NCBI GenBank assembly: GCA_947044405.1
Contig: CAMRHE010000157.1
Location: forward strand, 2,928,501-2,992,500
From: Leptodactylus fallax
Lineage: Eukaryota > Chordata > Amphibia > Anura > Leptodactylidae
Direction: 5' to 3'
DNA: 64,000 nucleotides
The position numbers and the translations under genes are program-made. Of this stretch, positions 1-11,043 are shown in pieces. The notes under the pieces are model-generated. The model was given only the letters and a program-made list of their open reading frames with translations. It was not told the DNA's origin and did not search any database. Positions within the stretch are counted from its first letter, which is position 1; every line of letters begins with the position of its first letter.

Positions 1-2345
1 GCAGTAGGGAACCTCCCTATATGTAGATTGTAGGGATGGACAATATGCTGTGGACTTTAGGAATCAGAACCAGTTAGGCCACCCTTGAGGCAGCTTTCAT
101 TTCTTAGGCAAGAATGTACACACAGTTTTTGCAACATTTTTGAGCCAAACACAGGAGAAGATCCAAAAGAGAGGAGATGTGTCACTGCCTCTTTTATAGG
201 TTTCTTTTTTTTGGATCCACTTCTTGCTGTGGCTCAAAGAACTGCAAGAAAAACTGCCATACATTGCACGTGTGATTCCTGCCTTAGTGGGCAGGCAATA
301 GCAACTAGGTCACATATGTCAGCAGAAAACAATCCAAATGTTAGGCTCCTAAGACAAAAGTCTAAACTAGCTGCTTTCTTGGAGTTTGCTGTCTGTTCTG
401 TTAGGAGCTCCTCATGTTTATTGGATAAAAAGTGGACAATGCTGGTCCTACGCATTGGATAGCAGTCCTAATGCTGGCCATAGACGTTAGATACCAGTCC
501 TAATATAAGCCATACACATTGGATAACTGAAGTTGGATCTTACCAATCTATTGGGTGAAACAAGGGCTAAGCATGTTGGGTTTCCCCCAGGTAAAGTGGG
601 GGTAATGGGGTGTGTGGGGGTAGTTTATGCTATCTAAATGCCCCTATCTAATGTTTATGAACTTTTTAAGATGAATATCCCTGTATGTTGTCAGCCTGAA
701 GAATACCTATAGTTAGGGGTGATTATGCAGAATTGTAGTAAATTATTAAATTGCTCACAATAAACGCAGATCCAGGACTGTCAGAATTTCAGACCTTCTA
801 TACCATCTTAGTAAATCCATCATACAAACGTCTCTATTCTGTGCCCCAATGCCAACCTATACACTGATGTCACGTATAAAGATACGACGAGCCCTTCATT
901 CCTCGTTTTCATTAGGAGATAGTAAACTAAGAAGTCATTACCACAAATATAGTTTCTAAGTCAAAGGTGATAGTTTTATGACTAGTCTACAGGGCAAGGA
1001 TCTGGCCAGTTTCAACAGATGATTCACACATGTCATTTTTCATGGTAATATCATTCTGTCATAGGGCAATCTAAATAGTTTTTAGTAAGAGCCCAGTTGG
1101 TCACAGGTAACATGAATCACGTGTGATCACTTAGAAGTATCCATAGAACTCTGACCAGCCATACGTGGACAAGGCCAATCCAAGTGTTCATGCAAAATGA
1201 TCTGAGAACCACATTTTGGCAGTTTTACTGTGAATGTCTCAGAAAAATAGTTCTATAAATAAAAAGAAAAAAATTAGGACCATGACTTCTTCCACTATTT
1301 ATGGTAGGAAGTTGATCCAGATTGATTTACAATGCAGGCCAGGGACGTGGAACTGCTCTCTGATCCTTATTAGAAGCAGATTTTGGCCGCACCCTTAGAC
1401 ATCAAAGCATGAACTGCAAAACAGGTTAACAGCAAGTACAGGCATGAGGTTCATCTCAATGGACATGCGGTCTTTCGTGTAAAAAAAAAAAAAGAAAAAA
1501 CAAAAAAGGCTTTTTCCAATTTGGACCAACAAATGGTATGTCTGTACACCTGGCAGCTTTATTCAGCCAATATTGGCGTGGGTAATGATATTAGATCTCC
1601 ATTTTGGCACTAGTATCGCTGGAGGTGGAGAGTCTTTTGCAGAGTACAAAGTTTTCATTGGATGGGTAATAATAATAAATTTAACTCTAGCGTAAAAACA
1701 AAAGCTTTGCTTCACGTCGAGTGCAGGGGGATTTTACACACCCACCATAGAGAAGAAACACTGGCATGATGTCTTAATAGGGGTTCATTAAGCCATCCAT
1801 ACCCCCTTTTTTTAAATAAAAAAAACACATTGAAAAATATCAGCAGAGAGAATTGTGTATATATATAAAAATTAATTCATCTGTGTCTTTCCTGCATCTG
1901 TCTACAGATACAGCTTGTGTCTGCTGCACCCTGAACAGCATCCAGGCTGCTATAAAGCTAGCCGTAAAGCACATATATATTAGGCAACGTCTCCATTGGA
2001 GAACATCCATTTCAGCTGTTCCACCACAAACATGACCACTAGCACGAGTATGCATATTTATTTCAATAAGGAGAGAGAAATATGCCATTGCTAGTCCCCT
2101 TTGGTAGTTGCTCATCTGCCACCAAAGTATAGGATCGAGTACGTTGAAATTTAACAAGCTTGATCTCTCTCTCCAGATATCTTTCATCAAAAAGTTGAAC
2201 AATCTTTGACTTGAAATCACGGTCATGGCATTCTTCATTAGTGAAGGAGTTAATAGGCGAACCGGCGATGAGAATCGTAGCCAAAATTCGCTGTGCAGAC
2301 CTAGCCTAAGCGATAGATGTTAATTCTGGAATTACTCCTTTAGAC
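1..2345. other. gene-free stretch with repeat scraps
   Basis: No coding exon is recognisable. An inverted pair at roughly 139-160 and 215-245 (GAGCCAAACACAGG against a CTGTGGCTC strand) is a decayed copy of the palindromic family described at 3904-4382. Short homopolymer runs (A13 near 1482) are present. The minus-strand open frame at 2063-2284 has no hallmark of a known family and starts at TTG. Confidence 0.6.
450..530. repeat. short tandem repeat, unit about 34 bp
   Basis: About two and a half copies of a unit containing CATTGGATA, CAGTCCTAAT and GCCATA(G/C)AC follow one another. Copies differ by several substitutions, so this is old. No function is apparent. Confidence 0.55.
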
Positions 2346-2588
2346 AAAGGCCCCACGTTGTGGAAATGCAACGTTTTTTGTCTTTCCAGAAACGCAATGG
2401 GAAAAAAAAACGCTACGTTTTACAGCCCCAGCAAAGAGAGATGTAATTTCATCTCCTCCCTACGTTACAGGAAAAAAAAAAAAAAAAAAACAAGCAGAAA
2501 AGCAATGAAAAACGCAAATAGTTTTGCTGCATTTTTTCCCCTCTATGTCTTTTTTTAGCTGTGATTCGCTATGTGGGGTCTTGGCTTA
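2346..2588. repeat. palindromic MITE, family A copy
   Basis: It starts with AAGGCCCCACGTTGTGG and ends with a strand complementary to it (TATGTGGGGTCTTGGCTTA). Between them are A-rich and T-rich blocks with CGCAA/TTGCG words typical of this family. It is a decayed non-autonomous foldback element with no coding capacity. Confidence 0.6.
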
Positions 2589-3061
2589 ATATACACGTGT
2601 AGCTTCATCAAAGTTTATAGTAATATAGGACATGACTAAAATAAACCAACCTACTGAAAATTTTCTAAAGCCAGTCACACAAAATGTAATGTTCCTGAAG
2701 CTCCAACAAATAGTCAACCAAAATGACCAATAATTTGGAAAAATGGTCGAATTATCTCATCAGTTCCCATAACTCTGCTAGTCCATTATGGGCAGTGAGC
2801 ATTACAGTGACTTCTACCACATATAATCACTATGGAAAAACACAAATCCCTACAAATACATAAATAATGAGGTAATAACATCCACAATAGTCTCTGAGGA
2901 AAACCTTAAATCTGCAGAAATATTGCAGTGTATGCTGGGCTTAAGACATTCTGCTACTTATTATAGCACTCAAGAGACCCATCAGTATTTATGAAGGTGA
3001 ATATTCAGTGTTATTAGTGTGTTAGCACAGGCTACTTTATAGTGTATACGTAGTCCCCCGT

Positions 3062-3405
3062 ATCAAGCGGGTCATACACTGATTAATACTGCAGACCGAA
3101 CAGACAGGGTCCACCCGGCCGACCATCTAATTTGTATAACAGCTGTCAGCCAAAGGCTATCTCATCTGACTTCCCCATGCACATGCATACTCGGCTTGGC
3201 TGAGTGGTGCATGCATACCAAACTGGGAGAAGGGAGAAAGCTGCTTCCAGATTCCTCTCACAATGGCTTATCTCCCTGAGAACAAAAGAGAAGAAAGCAG
3301 AGCAGTCCTTATCTGCTCTGACATCAGAGTGGGGAGCAGGGAGGGGAGGATAGGCACCAATTTATACATTAGTTGGTTGTCTGAACCTGTCAAAAACGTT
3401 CCCAA
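3062..3405. repeat. dispersed repeat, family F copy
   Basis: The stretch shares ordered blocks with 9777-10080 and 21757-22078: a CATACAC-type start, CAGCTGT followed by CCCCAT/TCACATGCA, a GGGAGA block, a TTTATCTCCC-type block and a final TTAGTTGG/AATGG block. The class is unknown. It is non-coding and diverged. Confidence 0.5.
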
Positions 3406-3903
3406 GTCTGACATGAAGGCAATGGGGTAGAATTTTTTATTATTCATTTTCTGGTGTAAAAAAAGGCGCAAACCTCAGGTTTGTGACTTTACAGATATCA
3501 GTCACACAATTTTGCTGAAAATGGGTATGTCATTTATGCCAAAATATTGGTGTAAATGGTGCTGAAAATTTATGCCACCCATCAGCTGAGGTAGATTTGC
3601 AGATGCATGGCCCAGTGGAGGGTACACCTCATTTATAAGGAGATGTGTGCCTTGTTATAAAAGAGGCGAACCCTGTGCCAGTGCAAGAGATGTGAAGACT
3701 GGCATTGATAACACCAGTCTTCATAAATCTCCATCCAACAGGATGATAACATGGATGCTGGCAGATGCTTTCTACCCTCTCCTAGTGAAAGTTGGGCAAG
3801 ATTGCCATCAGTCAAAAGAACATTCGACTGACAGCTATCTAAACTGCAAAACCAGCTTAAGGCTCTGTTCAAACCTGCATTTGAGTCTCTGTTAGAAACC
3901 TCT

Positions 3904-4382
3904 GTAAGGCTACGGCCTCACGTTGCGGAAACACAGCTTTTTTTTGTTGCAGATTTTGTTTTGTTTTTTTGAGCCAAAGCCAGGAGTGGTTACAAAAGGA
4001 ATGGGAAATATATAGGAAGTTCTTATACTTCTACCTTCTGCTCAATCCACTCCTTGCTTTGGCTCAAAAAACCGCAACAAAATCTGCAATAAATAAAGCT
4101 GCTTTTCCACAATGTGGATGAGATTCTGGGTAATCCCATCCACACACTGCAGAAGAAAATCTGCAGCGGAAATGCTGCGATTTAAAAAATCCGAGCGTTT
4201 TTTGTAAATCCCAGCATGTCAATTATACCTATGGAAACGCCAGGTACAATAGAGGCAGAAAGTCTGCAGAGGAAAATTCTGTGGAAGGATAAACTTTCTG
4301 TGAAGAATGCTGTGGAAAAAAACGTGATGCTTTTCCGCAGCGGTCTTTTCGGCAGCAGCTCGCTACATGGGGCCTTAGCCTA
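3904..4382. repeat. palindromic MITE, family A, long form
   Basis: It begins TAAGGCTACGGCCTCACGTT and ends in the inverse (CATGGGGCCTTAGCCTA). Inside is an inverted module: TTTTTTGAGCCAAAGCCAGG on one arm and CCTTGCTTTGGCTCAAAAAA on the other, about 90 bp apart. A second module follows with TCTGCAGAGG and TTTCCGCAGCGGTC. The same modules recur at 7421, 10850, 36703, 43846 and 58399, sometimes in another order, so the family is modular. It has no coding capacity; the transposase donor is not evident. Confidence 0.75.
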
Positions 4383-4802
4383 ACAATGCCAGAAAAATCA
4401 CAGATAACATGACAGAAACCTAAAGCACCTCATTATAGTACATTCCCCAGTGATGGAACAGAAAAACTGAAATCTGAATGCAGATGTGAACGTAGCCTTA
4501 GGTAGGCATATACACCGATAAAACAATGGCAGCTGAAAACCAGTTATATTACAATGGTCATAACACCTCTGACTGATATACATGGCAGGTGAAACTGAGG
4601 TGCCAGGTCTCATCAATACTGTACACTTCCTGCCTACAACGTCACTCTCTGTGTCAGCAGTTGCAGAGGTGATTCATTGCTCTGTATAATGCTGTGGGGA
4701 TAAGATGGACTTTTACAACTACACAGAAGAGCCAAAAGCAAACACCAGTCCTGGAGTCGCCCTATTCTGTCAAGTTGTCAAGCTGCTTCATAGTAATCTC
4801 TG

Positions 4803-5003
4803 TTTCTAGGAAAGCTGGGTGACAACCAGTATCACCACCATTACAGCTTTTTATCAATTATCTTCCCTAAAGTTCTGTATTTCAGTTTCGCTGAGTGATA
4901 TGGGGCAGGGGAATAACTTGTCAATAAGGAGATATTACATTGCAGACACAACTTCTGCGGGAGTTGGCCAGAGAGGCTGTCACCCAGCTTTCCCAGAAAT
5001 AGA
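4803..5003. repeat. inverted-repeat element (foldback), about 200 bp
   Basis: The left end TTTCTAGGAAAGCTGGGTGA is matched by an inverted right end reading TCACCCAGCTTTCCCAGAAA. The two arms frame about 150 bp of unrelated sequence. An open frame of 128 codons through this interval is a by-product. A diverged end (TAAGAAAGCTGGGTAAC) lies near 5850, which suggests a family. Confidence 0.55.
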
Positions 5004-6571
5004 AATAGCTGAATTTAAAAAATGGGGCAACCTCAATATGGTCTTATTAGAAAATCCTTTTTTTTATCACTACCTATATTTACATATAGATTTCTGTCAT
5101 TTCAAGCAGCATAAGGATCACCTTGTATCACTTTGCTGGCAGATTTATATTACACAGAACTCAGTGTATTCTCGGAGACTACAGCACTTGCATGGCAAAA
5201 TGTAGACTAATATACCTTATTATTTACAACGGCCTTAATATTATACACGCAGCTGTCAATGCAATGCATCCATCATCTTAGTGCGGCTTTTGTGGTTGTA
5301 GGGCGATTTATTAAAAAAGTTCTTTGAGCAGTTGCCAAACTAATCCTTGACTTGTCAGCTAGAATCAAGTTGTACAAGGGTTAATGTGCCAGCTACATCA
5401 GCAGGGGGCAGTGAGCTCTGGCTCCTCTTATCATCCCTTACAACAACACAGCAAAGGTCACCAGACCAGAGGCAATGTCTTTGCATTACTGTAAACATGT
5501 ACCTGATCTATGCAGCATGGAAGAGACTGTTTTAAGTCACACTGTATGTGTATTTTTACCAGATCCAGTTTACACTGTGTTGAGGTCACAGGAGGGTGAC
5601 GGAAAACCCTTTAACGCCAGAGAACAGCAGAGTAGGCTGGCTCCATAGAAGGTGAATTATTTTTTTTTTATTATTTTTAATTTATCATTAGATCCTTTAG
5701 TGGTCTTCAGTAAAGGTGTTAGACTTCTTAAATATGTCTATTGTTTTTACCAATCTTTCCTAAACTCCTGAACAGTCAATATACTTAGTTATGCCAAGAT
5801 ATACCCCCCTCTCCCATATTGTTCCAAGGAAGATTTTCCATTCAATGCTCTAAGAAAGCTGGGTAACATTCATGTCATATTGGTTGAGATATCAGGAAAC
5901 CTGGATTAGTCAAAAAAAAAAAAAGTTTATAGAATTTGTAACTTGATAGAAGAGGATTTTTTTTTTTTATCTTAGGTAACAAGATAAACTCTATAATTGA
6001 GACAGCACAAACAATGCCAAAGTTGATGCCATACATGCTTGAGCTTCTGTTGGAAATCCTTCACCAGCATGTTCCTTGCCATGATTCATGACACTGACCA
6101 ATACAAGTCTGACAACAAGTCTGATTCAATCTGTTCCAATGATTCCAAGGATTTTAATTGATAGTATCTGGCTGTTCTGTTGCCATAGACACAATGCTTA
6201 TTGTTGGGAGGACTCGCTGTTTGTCCTACAGATTTAACAAACTGTTATACCCCTGGGCAGCTTTGTGGTGTAATAATGTGACTACCCCGTATATGAATCT
6301 ATGGATCATGAACTTACTATAGACTTATGGCCACTTTACATGTTGCTTACATACAGATAAAATAATGTAACAAACTGTATAATAATAACAAACCTTATAG
6401 AACAAATAGAGGGGAAACAATACTCTAGTAGAAGTTGAGACATGACAAGTTGTGTAGCACACAGCAGCTACCCCTGTAAATAGTGATTCTCCTCCCTCTG
6501 CACAAGTAGGAATCATGGCCAGGGGCCCCTTCATGCCTGGGTTAACCCTTTAAAGGCAGCACTGCACTTAC
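5004..6571. other. no gene recognised; downstream intron if the exon at 6572 is real
   Basis: No exon-like block, tRNA or transposon is recognised apart from short homopolymers. If the minus-strand exon at 6572-6674 is genuine, this is the start of its first coding intron. No continuation exon with an open frame bounded by AG and GT was recognised down to position 1. Confidence 0.4.
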
Positions 6572-6674
6572 CATATTGCAAGGTGAGTCTAGGAATGGCT
6601 TCATCCTCAGATTGTACCAGTAGGATAGTGGCCAGTGTTTGTCCCAGGAGAAAGAGCCATGTCCAGATCCCCAT
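6572..6674 (-). CDS. candidate first coding exon of a secreted or membrane protein
   Basis: Read on the minus strand, an ATG at 6674 opens 34 codons plus one base. They encode a classic signal peptide (hydrophobic core WLFLLGQTLATILLV), then an acidic SEDEA and the segment IPRLTLQY. The frame ends exactly at a perfect splice donor, G|GTAAGT (6571-6566), giving a phase-1 intron. The frame upstream of the ATG contains no other Met before an in-frame stop near 6820. Signal peptide, short spacer and a PRL.L.Y motif at the exon end recall the N-termini of class 3 and class 4 semaphorins (PRLKLSY, IPRITW). That family suggestion is weak inference from about eight residues. The remaining exons would lie at lower coordinates or beyond the window. 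Alternatives are another secreted protein or a chance open frame. Confidence 0.45.
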
Positions 6675-7000
6675 AGCCAAGCCTGGCAGTACTCTGAGCT
6701 TCCTTTGTATAATAATCCAGGTGGTGTCTCTTTTCCTTTTCCGACTTCTCCTCTCAAATTTTTGTAATCCAAAGCAGAGCGGATCTGGAGCACGATGTGG
6801 TGTGCTGGATATTTACTGAGTAAATGAAGGTTACAAAAGTTTGCAGTGCTGTGGCTATGATCCCGCCCAGCAGAGCTGTCCTCAGGCCTCCTCCAGCCTT
6901 CTACTCCTCCTCCTCACAGACCTGTCACATAACAAGAGAAGGAGAGAAAAAGAAAGGGAGCTTTAAAAAACTCATCAAAGTCATTGGGTAAGAAGAGAAA
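6675..7000 (-). promoter_or_regulatory. putative 5' UTR and promoter-proximal region of the minus-strand exon
   Basis: Upstream of the candidate ATG the minus strand is rich in GGAGG and GAGAAG tracts and lacks MITE-like palindromes. This is unusual for the window and compatible with a conserved leader or promoter. No TATA box or CpG island is evident. The call depends on the exon being real. Confidence 0.2.
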
Positions 7001-7420
7001 GAGGTGAGGTTTCCTCTATCTCAGAAGATTGCTGTGATTACTGCCATGAACACGTCACTCAGCATAGTAGTAGAGTAAATGTCATAATCTGCGGTCTATG
7101 GGATAATAAAATAAAATTAGACATGGAAAACATTGACATAGTAAGACTAGATTTTATTGCGGCTACAGCTACATCTGGACTTTTTGTTATAAAACATTAA
7201 GCTACAGAGTAAATTGCTAATTTTGACCCGATTTCCCAAAAAATTATATATTACACATGAGGAAAAAGGTAGCTACTACTACTACTCAGAAATCTTAGCA
7301 TTTGGTGATTTAAAAAATAAATTAAAAAATTGCTAGCTATTCTCTTAACTGGAGTGATCTTGAAGAGATTTTCAAGGTGTTCAATGAGGAAGATTTATCA
7401 AAATTAGTGTTTCTTAATCT
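7001..7420. other. no gene recognised
   Basis: AT-rich sequence with a short CTA/CTACTA run near 7271-7288. No repeats or exons are recognised. Confidence 0.4.
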
Positions 7421-7751
7421 TAGGCCGGGGCCCCACGTGGCGCAAATGCCGGAAATGCCGAAGAAAAAAATCGCAGCATTTTACAGTCAGAGCAAAGTGG
7501 ATGGGATTCTCGTGAATCCCATGCCCACTTTTCTGTAAAAACTGCGCGGTTTTGGAAATCGCAGCATGTCAATTATACCTACGGAAACGCTGGCGGTTTC
7601 CCCATAGGTGTAATTGAAACAGAAAGTCCAGAGAGGAAACCTCTGCGAACGTTCTGTCTAAAGCGCTGCAGGAAGAACCGCGATGCGTTCCCGTCGTGGT
7701 TTTTCCCGCAGCACTTTTTTGCTGTGGGACGCCACGTGGGGCCTTAGCCTT
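7421..7751. repeat. palindromic MITE, family A copy
   Basis: The ends TAGGCCGGGGCCCCACGTGG and its inverse (GCCACGTGGGGCCTTAGCCT) are close to perfect inverted repeats. The interior carries the AATTATACCTACGGAAACGC block also found in the copy at 3904-4382. It has more CpG than its surroundings, so it may be a younger copy. Confidence 0.75.
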
Positions 7752-7784
7752 AATCAGTCTTAATCCCACTTGCACCAGAATAAA

Positions 7785-7960
7785 GCTAGGTTCACACCCA
7801 ATGGACTTGAACAACGGAGAGGCAGACTGCTAAAACAGTGGTTACACGTGGAATACAGCGGACCCCATTGACTATAATGAGGTCCGTCGTTTTTTAAACT
7901 GAAACTGGCAGAGGAAAAAGCCCTCCGGGAGACTCCGGCGCAGATGTGAACGTATCTTAA
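7785..7960. repeat. short palindromic MITE, family E copy
   Basis: It starts GCTAGGTTCACACCC and ends GCAGATGTGAACGTATCTTA, an inverted pair. The interior has paired GGACCCCATTGACTATAATG and GAGACTCC(G/A) words. The same architecture occurs at 25831-26047 and 44760-44999. Confidence 0.65.
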
Positions 7961-9619
7961 GAAGATCCCCTCTTAATAAATTAGGTGCGTCTGCCCTCCA
8001 TGTGCTACAATCTCAAATCTATGGCAGCTATAATTTGTCAGTTTCTGGCGTAGATTATGGAGAGGCCATTCCCTCTCACACTACATTTTCAGAAAGTGGC
8101 ATGTGGATGCAAATGCAGCAAAGTTGAAAATTTTGATGCAAAAACAGCCATCATACATAAACTGGCATAAAATTACCCCATTGTATTCCTAATGACAGTC
8201 TTATTACAAAGATTTTTTTGTGCGATAAACTGGCCATACATGAGCTAACCATTTTGCCGACAGCTACCTTGCCTGACTTCCCAATACACTTATATGTATA
8301 GGGTGGTCTTCAGATGTAGTTTTCACATTGGGCCAGAACTGCATGGCGTCATACGGCTTGCAATGTTTTAAGAAACAATCTCATATAAACTCAAGCACAA
8401 ACTTGCATACAATATGTTCAGTGTGACTGTAGTGAGTCTGGGTCACGGAAAACAATTGTGACTTTGGTTTCACAGCACAGAGATCACAAATTCACACTAC
8501 AACATCATATGTAATAATTGTGATACAACCAGCAGAAAAATACAAGCCGGATGGATTTTACAAATCGCAAGATATTTTTTCAACATAGGGTTCAGCATAA
8601 ATCGCAAACAAACTAGCATCATTTGGGAGAATTACTGAAAGATTTGCCATCCAATCTATTGTTGACTTCTGTTTGTCTGTCCACGATATACTTTATATCT
8701 TTGAAATTTACACATTACAATTCTGTGCAATGTGCTGAGAATAATTGTACATGCTGCAGCCTTTCAACAGGATGCAAATGATTCCTTGAAGATATTGATC
8801 GTAGCCTGATGTTGGGAGGTAAGACATTCCTATACGGACAACTGAAAGAGACTCACAGCAATCACCAAACTCCATCTTGTCAGCTAAGACACATCACGTC
8901 AGATTAGTTCCGCGCTTGATGTGCAATCTAAAATCATCTCTACAGGCCATTTTTATACAGCTATTATTGTTACTTGAGGTCTGAATTAATCCAATTGCCC
9001 AAAAAATAATGGGATATAAATCCCATCTTACACATTAATATAAAGGGCATTCGACTGTAACATCCTCCATTCATCATAACAGTAATTCAATAGATCTCCT
9101 CTCCTGCTACACTGATCATTCACAGTTTGTAGCATGGTCCAGGCACGTACACCTACTAGAAACTGCTGCCAATATCTGTGATACCACTGGGTGCTCTCTA
9201 CAGGAGAAAGGATCTAACATAACGATTCAGACTGATGGTAGAGTAACTATGCTGTGACAAACTGAGATAAAAAGACCTAAAAATGTTGTAGGGCTTCATC
9301 GGCACATTTTTCAGCTGTGTTTGTTGCATTCAGATAATGTGTATATGGATAATGCATATAGAAGGAGAAAGAACACAAATCATATACAACCCATCATATA
9401 CACACCATGATCGCTTTAGACACAAACATTGTGCACCCAAAATAGCAAGAATATAAAATGGACCATGTTCTGGAAACGCAACAGACTAGAATAGACTGCA
9501 AAAACACACTATGAAAAATATCATGTTTCTCTAGCTACATAAGTGCTGTGTTTAATCCCATGAAAATATCTGCATTGGGGCTTTCTGTTGTGTGATTGAT
9601 AGAAACTAAAAAGGGAAAG
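7961..9619. other. no gene recognised
   Basis: Mostly anonymous AT-rich DNA. A short stretch at about 8225-8300 (GGCCATACATGAGC, GCCGACAGCTACC) resembles the family F repeat. No exon-like reading frame stands out on either strand. Confidence 0.45.
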
Positions 9620-9770
9620 CAAGTGCATTTCATAGCCGACATACAGAGCCCCCGATGGATCCCACTGACTACAAATAGGTTTCCAGTGGGTTTTGTCAGG
9701 TTTTTTTTTTTTATGCTGGGTTTCTGAAACAGGAAAAACACTGCGTTTCCGCAACGTGGGGCATTAGCCA
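9620..9770. repeat. partial MITE, chimaera of families E and A
   Basis: The left part has CCGATGGATCCCACTGACTA and CCAGTGGGTTTTGTCAG words of the TTCACAC palindromes. The right end CGTTTCCGCAACGTGGGGC is a family A terminus. The partner left terminus was not found, so this is a truncated or composite copy. Confidence 0.45.
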
Positions 9771-9776
9771 TTCACC

Positions 9777-10080
9777 TATAATGTGTTTATGGTGTCCAAA
9801 CACCTTCATAGCTGTTGGCCAAATACTCATTCTGCTGACAGCTATTGCTCCTGTTTCCCCATTCACATGCACACTCAGCTTAGTTGAGTGTACATGTGTT
9901 ATCAATGGGGAGAGTGGAGTAAGCTGTTAACATTTTAATAATGCCAGTTTATCTCCCCTGAAAACAAAAGGATAGGGCTTTGAAATTCAATCCCACCTTC
10001 CCCAATATTTGTCAGTGAAGAGTAGGGAGACGCCTATACACATAAAATAATTAGCTGGTCGCCCTGAAATTGGCCTCTAA
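9777..10080. repeat. dispersed repeat, family F copy
   Basis: Shares ordered blocks with 3062-3405: CAGCTATTGCTCCTGTTTCC, CACATGCACACTCAGCTTAG, AGTTTATCTCCC, and CCTATACACATAAAATAATT near the end. Non-coding and diverged. Confidence 0.5.
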
Positions 10081-10540
10081 GATCCTATCAATTGGCCCAG
10101 TATTCAGGGCAATTATCAGGTACAAGAATTCCCAATTGTGCTGCCAATCGACCAACCAACAAGCAATTGCTGTTTGATTAGCTGATTTTATGTTTCATAC
10201 AGGATAAATATGCAGATTATCAGCAGCACATTGCCCTGTGTAACTGGGGACGTATTGCTGTTAATCGATGTAGCTGAACTGGGGAGGAACGATAGTGGTA
10301 GCAGACATTCCTCTCCCATTCACTGTGTATTGACCCGTGACAATAGGCCAGTGAAAATGAGCGGCAGTCAAAGTGTTTCAGTGGACAAGTACCTGATCTT
10401 TCCTGTAAGGGTAATAGGACATTTATTCCCTGTGCTGATAACATTATTATATAATACGTTAACCTACTCTGACCACTTCCACATACTCTACAATTCTAAA
10501 TTCTCCCTAGGAACTTGGGTCATTTCATGTGAATTCAAAC

Positions 10541-10830
10541 CGTAATCATATTTGGATTTGTAGACAATGAAAAGTTTTACATTTTTGCAAATATAAATAA
10601 TTAAAAATTGGTCTAGCACTAGTCAGGCTATCGTCTCGTACATGGAATTCATGGCTGAGTCCCAGACCATAGGAAGTTCCTGCATTTATGGTTGTATCCA
10701 TTGGCAAGTGATCAAGAAAACAGACTGTTACTACTGAGATAATTAGAGAAAATATTGAAAATCTTGCAAAATTTTTAAATTATACCTATTATTCATATTT
10801 TTAATTGTCTACAAATCCAAACATGGTTAT
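10541..10830. repeat. non-autonomous element with about 25-bp terminal inverted repeats
   Basis: The left end contains ATATTTGGATTTGTAGACAA and the right end contains TTGTCTACAAATCCAAACAT, its inverse with one mismatch. Inside the ends, TTTTTGCAAATATAAATAAT faces an AT-rich inverse near 10760-10800, so pairing continues inward. It has no coding capacity. The superfamily is not identified; a DNA-transposon MITE is the simplest reading. Confidence 0.6.
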
Positions 10831-10849
10831 GTTGGTAGGAAAACCTTTT

Positions 10850-11043
10850 AGGCTATGGCCCCACGTTGCAGAAAGCGCGGCAGTTGCTGAGTTTTGGCCA
10901 AGCCGGTGGCAAAGGTGGGAAATTTATAGGAAGTTCTTATACTTCTACTTGCTGCTAAATCCACTCCTGGCTTTGGCTCAAAAAACTGCAGCAAAATCTG
11001 CAACAAAAAAAGGTGCATTTCCACAATATGGGGCCGTAGCCTT
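10850..11043. repeat. palindromic MITE, family A, short form
   Basis: It starts GGCTATGGCCCCACGTTGCA and ends with the inverse (CAATATGGGGCCGTAGCC). The interior has a family A arm ending TGGCTTTGGCTCAAAAAACT, then GCAAAATCTGCAACAAAAAA. This short form lacks the TCTGCAGAGG module of the 3904 copy. Confidence 0.75.

Noticed and set aside
2063..2284. 73-codon minus-strand frame with balanced composition
   Set aside because: It starts at TTG inside a GGCTAGGTCTGCACAGCG-type repeat terminus, has no recognisable motif and no convincing splice sites.
4819..5205. 128-codon plus-strand frame
   Set aside because: It begins at GTG inside a foldback element (4803-5003) and has no conserved motif.
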